Of a stretch of DNA of 64,000 nucleotides, positions 58,764 through 64,000 are shown one piece after another. The position numbers were made by a program, and so were the translations under genes. Source of the stretch: Sphingomonas sp. LY54 (GTDB lineage Bacteria > Pseudomonadota > Alphaproteobacteria > Sphingomonadales > Sphingomonadaceae); the NCBI RefSeq assembly GCF_035594035.1, contig NZ_CP141588.1, forward strand, positions 3,218,854 to 3,282,853. Direction: 5' to 3'. How positions within the stretch are numbered: the first letter of the stretch is position 1; each line of letters begins with the position of its first letter. The notes under the pieces are model-generated. The model ran no database searches. It saw only the letters and a program-made list of their open reading frames with translations, and was not told the DNA's origin.

Positions 58764-60030
58764 TTGATATCCTGTCGGCGAGCCGGCGGGCAACGTCCTG
58801 CTTGGACGCGCGGTCCCAGCTTTCGACGCCGTCGGCGGTGATGAGGTGGACCTGGTTGGCGTCGCCGCCCATGACGTCGCCGGAGACATCGTTGGCGACG
58901 ATCCAGTCGCAGCCTTTGCGCGCGCGCTTGGCCTGGGCTTCGGCGACGACATTGCCGGTTTCGGCGGCGAAGCCGACCAGCAGGCCCGGGCGATTGGGGC
59001 TGGCGGCGAGGGTAGCGAGGATGTCGGGATTGGCCGACCAGACGAGCGCGGGCGGCCCGTCGGCCTTCTTGAGCTTGATCGGCGCCGCTTCGACGCGCCA
59101 GTCGGCTACGGCTGCTACGAGCACCGCGGCGTCGGCGGGAAGGGCGCCATTGACCGCTTGCTGCATCGCGCGCGCGGTCTCGACATCGACGCGGTCGACG
59201 CCGGCGGGGGTGGGCAGGGCCACCGGCCCGGCCACCAGGGTGACGCGCGCGCCGAGGTCGGCCAGCGCGCCGGCGAGAGCGAAGCCCTGTTTGCCCGACG
59301 AGCGGTTGGCGATCACGCGCACCGGATCGATCGGCTCCTGCGTCGGCCCGGCGGTGACGATGACGTGACGGCCGGCCAGCCTCAAATCCTCCCCGGAACG
59401 GGGAGGGGGACCAGCCGAAGGCTGGTGGAGGGGTTGCTCGGAGCCCGGTGCCGACCCCTCCACCGTGCTGCGCACGGTCCCCCTCCCCGTACCGGGGAGG
59501 ATTGCCGCAATCGCCTTCAGGATCGCTTCGGGCTCCGGCAGGCGGCCTGGGCCGTATTCGCCGCACGCCATCTCGCCTTCGTCGGGTTCCAGCACGGTGA
59601 CGCCGTCGCGGCGGAGTTGGGCGACATTGCGCTGCGTCGCCGCATGCTGCCACATCCGCACGTTCATGGCCGGCGCGGCCAGCACGGCCTTGTCGGTGGC
59701 GAGCAAAAGGGTGGTGGCGAGGTCGTCGGCGATGCCGGCCGCCATCTTGGCGAGCAGATCCGCGGTCGCGGGGCAGACCACGACGAGGTCGGCCTGCCGC
59801 GAGAGCTGGATATGCCCCATCTCGACCTCGTCCTTGAGGTCGAACAGGTTCGTATAGACTTTGTTCTCGGAGAGCGCGCCCAAAGTCATCTCGGTGACGA
59901 ACTGCGCCCCGCTCTTGGTCAGGACGCAGGTCACCGCGCCGCCGGCCTTGCGGATCAGGCGGATCAGCTCGGCGCTCTTATACGCCGCGATCCCGCCGCC
60001 GATGATGAGAAGGATGCTCTTGCCCTGCAT
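58744..60030 (-). CDS. coaBC: Bifunctional phosphopantothenoylcysteine decarboxylase / phosphopantothenate-cysteine ligase
   Basis: A 428-residue fusion. CoaC part (about 1-175) has the FMN-binding [16 protein letters not shown] (about 7) with the active-site HIQLS (about 73) and [11 protein letters not shown] (about 98, PAMNxxMW motif). CoaB part (about 220-425) has [18 protein letters not shown] and the nucleotide/Lys motif of the CoaB family ([19 protein letters not shown]). Together they convert 4'-phosphopantothenate and Cys into 4'-phosphopantetheine. Between the domains lies a 40-residue Pro/Gly/Ser-rich insertion encoded by an inverted pair of palindromic repeats (59387-59501). The open frame is intact and both halves look functional. 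Confidence 0.94.
   Translation of the reverse strand: MQGKSILLIIGGGIAAYKSAELIRLIRKAGGAVTCVLTKSGAQFVTEMTLGALSENKVYTNLFDLKDEVEMGHIQLSRQADLVVVCPATADLLAKMAAGIADDLATTLLLATDKAVLAAPAMNVRMWQHAATQRNVAQLRRDGVTVLEPDEGEMACGEYGPGRLPEPEAILKAIAAILPGTGRGTVRSTVEGSAPGSEQPLHQPSAGPPPRSGEDLRLAGRHVIVTAGPTQEPIDPVRVIANRSSGKQGFALAGALADLGARVTLVAGPVALPTPAGVDRVDVETARAMQQAVNGALPADAAVLVAAVADWRVEAAPIKLKKADGPPALVWSANPDILATLAASPNRPGLLVGFAAETGNVVAEAQAKRARKGCDWIVANDVSGDVMGGDANQVHLITADGVESWDRASKQDVARRLADRISNALDTH
59387..59434. repeat. 48-nt palindromic repeat, left copy, inside coaBC
   Basis: The copy begins TCCTCCCCGG and ends GGTGGAGGGGT. Its inverted partner lies at 59454-59501, separated by 19 bases. Of 48 positions the two 11-base outer/inner arms and the first 26 bases match almost completely (one difference); only the middle 11 bases differ, and each middle forms its own short hairpin. 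Repeats of the CTCCCC/GGGGAGGGGGACC type are dispersed in many sphingomonad and other alphaproteobacterial genomes. Confidence 0.85.
59454..59501. repeat. 48-nt palindromic repeat, right copy (inverted), inside coaBC
   Basis: Reverse-complement partner of the copy at 59387-59434, beginning ACCCCTCCACC and ending CGGGGAGGA. Together with the 19-nt spacer the pair could fold into one 115-nt cruciform. The whole block keeps the coaBC frame, giving a Pro/Gly/Ser-rich linker in the protein. Confidence 0.85.
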
Positions 60031-60034
60031 GGGC

Positions 60035-61567
60035 TCAGACTAGGAGCAACGCCGCTGCGGCGCCAGCCGCCGCCGAGAGCACGGCCGTGAGCAGATAGCG
60101 GCCGTAATGGCGCGGCGCGATCACGACCACGTCGGGCAACGGCGCCGAGGGCGGCGCGGCGCCGGGCGGCGGATAGTAATGGTCGATCCGTCGGATGAGC
60201 TCGGGGATTTTCCGGAGCGTGCGGAAGTCGCGGATCAGGCGGTCGGCGATCACTGTCTCGGGCCCAAGCTCGCCGCGCACCCATTCGCGCAGGAACGGCT
60301 CGCCGGTCTCCCACATGTTGATGTTGGGATCGAGCGCGGTGGCGACTCCCTCGACCGTCACCATCGTCTTCTGCAGCAGCAGCAGATGCGGCTGTGTCTG
60401 CATGTCGAACTCGCGGGTGATCCGGAACAGGCTGTCGAGCATCTGCGCGACCGAAATGTCCTTGACCGGCAGCCCGCGGATCGGCTCGCCGACGGCGCGC
60501 AGCGCGGTCGCGAACTCTTCGATATTGTGGTGCGCCGGCACATATTGCGCCTCGAAATGGATTTCGGCGACACGGCGGTAATTGCCGGTCATCAGGCCGT
60601 AGAGAATCTCGGCCAGCCAGACCCGGGCCTGATGGTCGATCCGGCCCATGATTCCGAAATCGATCGCCGCCAGCCGCCCGTCCGGCAAAGCGAAGAGATT
60701 GCCCTGGTGGAGATCGGCGTGGAAGAAACCGTCGACCACGGCCTGGCGCAGGAAGGCCCGCACGAGCGTGGCGGCGAGGGCGGGGAGGTCTTGGCCGGCG
60801 GCGACCAGGGCGTCGCGGTCGGTCAGCTTGATGCCGTCGATCCATTCGAGCGTCATCACGCGGCGCGAGGTGCGGGTCCAGTCTATCGCGGGGACGAGGA
60901 ATCCGGTCTCGGCCAGCATCCCTTCCTGGAGCTCCGAGGCCGCGGCGGCCTCGCGGCGCAGGTCGAGCTCGCGCATCGTCCATTGCCGGAAGGTGGCGAC
61001 CACCAGCCGCGGCCTGAGACGTGCGGCTTCCCCGCCCATCGCCTCGACCTGGGCCGCGGCCCATTCATAGGTGTCGAGCGCCTTCGCGAAATCCTCCTCG
61101 ATCCCCGGGCGCAGCACCTTGATCGCGACCAGGCGGCCGTCGGTGGTGACCGCGCGGTGGACCTGGGCGATCGAGGCGGCGCCGACCGGCTCGGGGTCGA
61201 TATGCGAGTAGACCTGGTCGATCGGCTTCTCGAGCCCTTCCTCGATCGCCGCGCGGATCTGCTCGAACGGCGCGGGCGGGAGGCTGTCCTGGAGCATCAG
61301 CAGGTCGTGCGCCGCTTCCTCGCCGACCAGATCGGGCCGGGTGGCCAGCGCCTGGCCGAGCTTGATCGCAGCCGGGCCGATATCCTGAAAGGCTGCGGCA
61401 TAGGTCGGGACGCGCGGCACGCGAGCGCCGAAGCGGGCGAGGCGCGCGAGCCGGCGGACGGGCGGCGGGGTATTGGGGTCGCGCTCGATGCCGCGCAGCG
61501 CGCCGTGCCGTGCCAGCACCCGACCCCATTTCAGGAGCCGCCAGACGTGGGTTGCGGCGGAGGTCAA
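60035..61567 (-). CDS. ubiB: UbiB-family protein kinase-like ATPase for ubiquinone synthesis
   Basis: A 510-residue ABC1/ADCK/UbiB protein needed for ubiquinone synthesis, thought to use ATP to handle lipid intermediates. The KxGQ motif is seen as AAIKLGQALATRPDL (about 69), the ATP-binding VAIKVLRPG (about 148), the HGDLHPGN-type loop as FFHADLHQGNLF (about 280) and DFGIMGRI (about 299). A C-terminal membrane helix pair (about 485-508) anchors it. It starts with TTG overlapping the ubiE stop as TTGA. Next to ubiE and coaBC. Confidence 0.94.
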   Translation of the reverse strand: MTSAATHVWRLLKWGRVLARHGALRGIERDPNTPPPVRRLARLARFGARVPRVPTYAAAFQDIGPAAIKLGQALATRPDLVGEEAAHDLLMLQDSLPPAPFEQIRAAIEEGLEKPIDQVYSHIDPEPVGAASIAQVHRAVTTDGRLVAIKVLRPGIEEDFAKALDTYEWAAAQVEAMGGEAARLRPRLVVATFRQWTMRELDLRREAAAASELQEGMLAETGFLVPAIDWTRTSRRVMTLEWIDGIKLTDRDALVAAGQDLPALAATLVRAFLRQAVVDGFFHADLHQGNLFALPDGRLAAIDFGIMGRIDHQARVWLAEILYGLMTGNYRRVAEIHFEAQYVPAHHNIEEFATALRAVGEPIRGLPVKDISVAQMLDSLFRITREFDMQTQPHLLLLQKTMVTVEGVATALDPNINMWETGEPFLREWVRGELGPETVIADRLIRDFRTLRKIPELIRRIDHYYPPPGAAPPSAPLPDVVVIAPRHYGRYLLTAVLSAAAGAAAALLLV

Positions 61568-62292
61568 ATCTTCCAGCCGCTGTGAATGGCGACGACGCCG
61601 CCGAGAATCGGCTCGACGGTGACCTGGGCGAAGCCGGCGCGCTCGATCATGCGCTTGAACTCCTCCATCGGCGGGAAGCGGCGGATCGATTCGATCAGAT
61701 AGCGGTAGCTGTCCTCGTCCTTGGCGACGATCTTGCCGATCTTCGGCACGACGTCGTGGCTGTAGCGGTCATAGACCTGCTTGAAGCCGGGCCAGGTCGC
61801 GGTCGAGAATTCGAGGCACATGAAGCGGCCGCCGAGCTTCAGCACGCGGTGCGCCTCGGCCAGCGCCTTGTCGATATGGGTGACGTTCCGGATGCCGAAG
61901 GCGATCGTGTAGGCGTCGAAGCTCCTGTCCGGGAAGCTCAGCTCCTCGGCATTCTGCTGCTGCCAGGTGAGACCCTCGATGTGGCGCTTGGCGGCGCGCT
62001 CGCGCCCGACGCCCAGCATCTCGGCATTGATGTCGGCCACGGTCACGCGGGCGCCCGATTCGGCGATGCGGAAGGCGATGTCGCCGGTGCCGCCGGCCAT
62101 GTCGAGCACGTGCTGGCCCCGGCGGGGCTTGAGCTTGCGGACGAACTGATTCTTCCAGAGCCGGTGCATGCCCGCCGACATGAAGTCGTTCATCAGGTCG
62201 TAGCGCGAGGCGACATTGGAGAAGACGCCGCGCACGCGCTGCGTCTTCTCTTCGGGCGCCACGTCCTCGTAGCCGAAAGAAACCTTGTCCAT
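61564..62292 (-). CDS. ubiE: Ubiquinone/menaquinone C-methyltransferase UbiE
   Basis: A 242-residue SAM-dependent methyltransferase acting in ubiquinone synthesis. The SAM-binding motif LDMAGGTGDIAFRIA (about 63-77), the signature YDLMNDFMSAGMHRLWK (about 31-47) and NAEELSFPDRSFDAY (about 113) are diagnostic. The ATG at 62292 is the start, before FGYEDV; the upstream in-frame part is unrelated. It heads the leftward run ubiE-ubiB-coaBC-dut-moeB-dsrE and is divergent from mutM by 61 nt. Confidence 0.95.
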   Translation of the reverse strand: MDKVSFGYEDVAPEEKTQRVRGVFSNVASRYDLMNDFMSAGMHRLWKNQFVRKLKPRRGQHVLDMAGGTGDIAFRIAESGARVTVADINAEMLGVGRERAAKRHIEGLTWQQQNAEELSFPDRSFDAYTIAFGIRNVTHIDKALAEAHRVLKLGGRFMCLEFSTATWPGFKQVYDRYSHDVVPKIGKIVAKDEDSYRYLIESIRRFPPMEEFKRMIERAGFAQVTVEPILGGVVAIHSGWKI

Positions 62293-62353
62293 GGCGCGAG
62301 CCTCTAGCAGGGGAATGCGGAGATGTGCAGGTGCGATGTGAGAGCGGAACGAC

Positions 62354-63166
62354 ATGCCTGAATTACCCGAAGTCGAAACCACAGTGCGCGGCCTGGTTCC
62401 CGTCCTGGTCGATCGCAGGCTGGTTTCCGTCGAGCCGCGCCGGGCGGACCTGCGCTACCCGCTGCCGCCGGACCTGCGCCAGCGCATGACCGGCGCCCGC
62501 GTCACCGGCCTCGGCCGCCGCGCCAAATACGGCCTGATCGACACCGACCGGGGCGATACTTTGATCTTCCATCTCGGCATGTCGGGCAAGTGGCGGATCG
62601 ACCCGGCCGAGATCGGCACCCACGACCATCTGCTCATGGAAACGGACGATGGGCGCCGGCTCGCGCTCAACGATCCGCGGCGCTTCGGTTCGCTCGACCT
62701 GGTCGAGACCGCAGCAGTCGACCTCTTCCCGGCTTTCCTCAAGATGGGCCCGGAGCCGTTGAGCGAGACCTTCGACGCCGCCTATCTCGATCGCGCGCTC
62801 GACGGTCGTACCGCGCCGATCAAGGCCCTCTTGCTCGACCAGCGCATCGTCGCCGGGCTCGGCAACATCTATGTTTGCGAGGCTCTGCATATGGCGGGTA
62901 TCGCGCCGGGCCGGGCCGGCGGCCGCATCGCACGGCCGCGACTCGCCGCGTTGGTCGACGCGATCAAGGCGGTGCTCGCTTCGGCGATCGCGGCGGGCGG
63001 CTCGACCCTGCGCGATTATGCACAGCCCGACGGCGAGCTCGGCTATTTTTCCAACCAATGGCGGGTCTATGGAAGGGAAGGCGAGGCGTGCGGATGCGGC
63101 GCGGTGATTCGCCGGCGCGCCGACGGCGGACGTTCCACTTTCTATTGTGCGGCTTGTCAGCGCTAA
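62354..63166 (+). CDS. mutM: Formamidopyrimidine-DNA glycosylase
   Basis: A 270-residue Fpg, removing 8-oxoguanine and FapyG from DNA. The catalytic N-terminus PELPEVETTVRGL uses Pro2 as nucleophile; the Lys of the beta-hairpin, the H2TH helix (LLDQRIVAGLGNIYVCEAL about 160-178) and the C-terminal zinc finger (CGCG...CAAC, ending QR) are all seen. It is followed by rpsT on the same strand, a common sphingomonad order. Confidence 0.96.
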   Translation: MPELPEVETTVRGLVPVLVDRRLVSVEPRRADLRYPLPPDLRQRMTGARVTGLGRRAKYGLIDTDRGDTLIFHLGMSGKWRIDPAEIGTHDHLLMETDDGRRLALNDPRRFGSLDLVETAAVDLFPAFLKMGPEPLSETFDAAYLDRALDGRTAPIKALLLDQRIVAGLGNIYVCEALHMAGIAPGRAGGRIARPRLAALVDAIKAVLASAIAAGGSTLRDYAQPDGELGYFSNQWRVYGREGEACGCGAVIRRRADGGRSTFYCAACQR

Positions 63167-63264
63167 ATGGTTGACCATATCGACCATCATGCGTAGAGAG
63201 CCCGCCTGACCGGTGCGGTGCGATTCCGCGCCGTTTTCATTTTAATCCGAGACGAGGCAAGACG

Positions 63265-63528
63265 ATGGCGAACACGCCGCAAGCAAAGAAACGTATCCGC
63301 CGCAACGACCGCCGCGCGGAGATCAACGGCGCCCGCGTCAGCCGCATCCGTACCTTCATCAAGCAGCTCGAGACGGCGCTGGCCTCGGGCGACAAGGACA
63401 AGGCCCAGGACGCGATTCGCCGTGTTCAGCCGGAACTGGCCCGTGGCGTCGCCAAGGGCGTCGTTCACAAGAACACTGCTGCGCGCAAGTTCTCGCGCCT
63501 GACGAAGCGTGTCGCCGCCCTCGGCTAA
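63265..63528 (+). CDS. rpsT: 30S ribosomal protein S20
   Basis: An 87-residue, very basic all-helical S20, which binds 16S RNA in the body of the small subunit. The start [20 protein letters not shown] and the end [15 protein letters not shown] are typical. It lies 98 nt after mutM and is followed by a rho-independent terminator and then the dnaA region. Confidence 0.97.
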   Translation: MANTPQAKKRIRRNDRRAEINGARVSRIRTFIKQLETALASGDKDKAQDAIRRVQPELARGVAKGVVHKNTAARKFSRLTKRVAALG

Positions 63529-63554
63529 CGCTTTCTAAAGCTGATAGGAAACGA

Positions 63555-63582
63555 CCCGCCGGTGCAGATCGGCGGGTTTTTT
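63555..63582 (+). terminator. Rho-independent terminator of rpsT
   Basis: CCCGCCG (63555-63561) pairs perfectly with CGGCGGG (63570-63576) around an eight-base loop and is followed by TTTTTT (63577-63582), 27 bases after the rpsT stop. Confidence 0.92.
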
Positions 63583-63753
63583 CATGCCCACTCTGAGCCG
63601 AATCCGGGGCTTTTCGGAACGAACAACGAACCCGTAGGATTCCCCGCGATTCGCGCCTTTGTTGCATTTCCATTACAATTTGAAGAGCACGCAAAACCGC
63701 AGTTTTCCGCCACTTAACCGCGTAATGACGGGTTTCCGGTGTCAACAGCCTTT

Positions 63754-63771
63754 ATTTCACATAGGTGAAAT
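63754..63771 (+). promoter_or_regulatory. 18-bp perfect inverted repeat upstream of dnaA
   Basis: ATTTCAC (63754-63760), a four-base centre ATAG and GTGAAAT (63765-63771) form a perfect dyad in an AT-rich patch, about 190 nt before the predicted dnaA start. This size and symmetry fit a dimeric regulator's operator. The regulator is not known. Confidence 0.5.
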
Positions 63772-63961
63772 TTCGCGGTTGATCCGCAGCGCCCGTGCTT
63801 CCAGAAAGTCTTCTCCGGCGGAGATCGAATCTCCCTCGGACGCACACAGCAGAGCGAATTCAAATCGGCAGGCGCCGGGGGGCGTTTTGGCGTGCGGGGA
63901 AGCTTTGCTCAGTAAACATAAGCCGCCCAAAAGCGGCGATCAGGACCGAGGGGGTGCTTGC

Positions 63962-64000
63962 GTGAACCATACGCTGGCCAACAGCCCAGTGATGACTAGC
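63962..64000 (+). CDS. dnaA: Probable dnaA, first 13 codons (cut by window end)
   Basis: A GTG at 63962 is preceded by a GAGGGGG ribosome site and opens a frame that runs to the window end (NHTLANSPVMTS after the start). The 13 codons are too few to identify a protein. The call rests on the sphingomonad gene order mutM-rpsT-dnaA and on the long regulatory leader. Sequence beyond the window would confirm or exclude it. Confidence 0.5.
   Translation, partial: MNHTLANSPVMTS

Larger units (their letters stand above)
63529..63961 (+). promoter_or_regulatory. Long regulatory region upstream of dnaA
   Basis: The 433 nt after rpsT contain the rpsT terminator and, beyond it, no gene. They hold a perfect 18-bp inverted repeat ATTTCAC-ATAG-GTGAAAT (63754-63771), four GANTC sites (63600, 63638, 63648 and 63827; the CcrM methylation motif), and a leader hairpin GCCGC/GCGGC (63922-63926 / 63933-63937). 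No convincing TTATCCACA DnaA box was found, so this looks like the dnaA promoter and leader more than an origin. Confidence 0.6.

Noticed and set aside
63529..63961. A chromosomal origin of replication upstream of dnaA
   Set aside because: No convincing TTATCCACA-type boxes or AT-rich unwinding tract were found. In many sphingomonads the origin is not at dnaA.

Overview
The window is GC-rich (roughly two-thirds G+C), tightly packed DNA from an alphaproteobacterial chromosome, most likely a member of the Sphingomonadales (Sphingomonas or a close relative). The evidence is: a MipZ division-site ATPase; a DivK response regulator next to a DUF3572 gene; an HWE-type histidine kinase; a 5-aminolevulinate synthase (the C4 haem route); a large TonB-dependent receptor beside exported peptidases; and the gene order dsrE-like/moeB/dut/coaBC/ubiB/ubiE // mutM/rpsT/dnaA at the right end. 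I see no prophage, insertion sequence, CRISPR array or rRNA operon. The assignment is by family recognition from translated sequence; no database was searched.

Left part (1-13 kb): an iron-type alcohol dehydrogenase and a thioesterase, a nitronate monooxygenase, then a surface/signalling island. The island holds a TpsB-type outer-membrane transporter facing a very repetitive exported FecR-domain protein, followed by a CHASE2-EAL cyclic-di-GMP phosphodiesterase. Next come phosphomannomutase/phosphoglucomutase, a membrane J-domain protein and MipZ in one operon, and divergent panC.

Middle (13-39 kb): an exported S9 peptidase; a GNAT/GDPD/RidA run; the HWE kinase with its single-domain receiver; DivK, L33 and a small unknown; a GDT1-type transporter; a stand-alone ATP-dependent DNA ligase; a catalase and flavin reductase; a DoxX protein; an amino-acid permease with a newly noticed 32-residue membrane protein and an AsnC-type regulator; a HemD-like gene; and a LysR / amidohydrolase-CIA30 / M20 hydrolase / TonB receptor cluster that looks like an uptake-and-hydrolysis locus.

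Right part (39-64 kb): tRNA-Lys, folK, the agmatine-to-putrescine pair aguAB, two more exported peptidases, rpsD, a chorismate mutase and a broken small exported Cys protein. A housekeeping operon murI-hemA-rpiB-glyA-nrdR-trmJ runs leftward, and plsY-dprA-topA-FKBP runs rightward. The cofactor/ubiquinone operon ubiE-ubiB-coaBC-dut-moeB-dsrE then runs leftward away from mutM-rpsT and the first 13 codons of a probable dnaA. coaBC carries an in-frame pair of 48-nt inverted palindromic repeats between its two catalytic domains.

Most interesting leads: the TpsB/FecR-repeat/CHASE2-EAL island with no recognisable TpsA cargo; the coaBC repeat insertion; the in-frame TAA splitting a small two-repeat Cys protein; the 32-residue membrane protein; the amidohydrolase-CIA30 uptake locus; and the 433-nt region in front of dnaA with an 18-bp inverted repeat.
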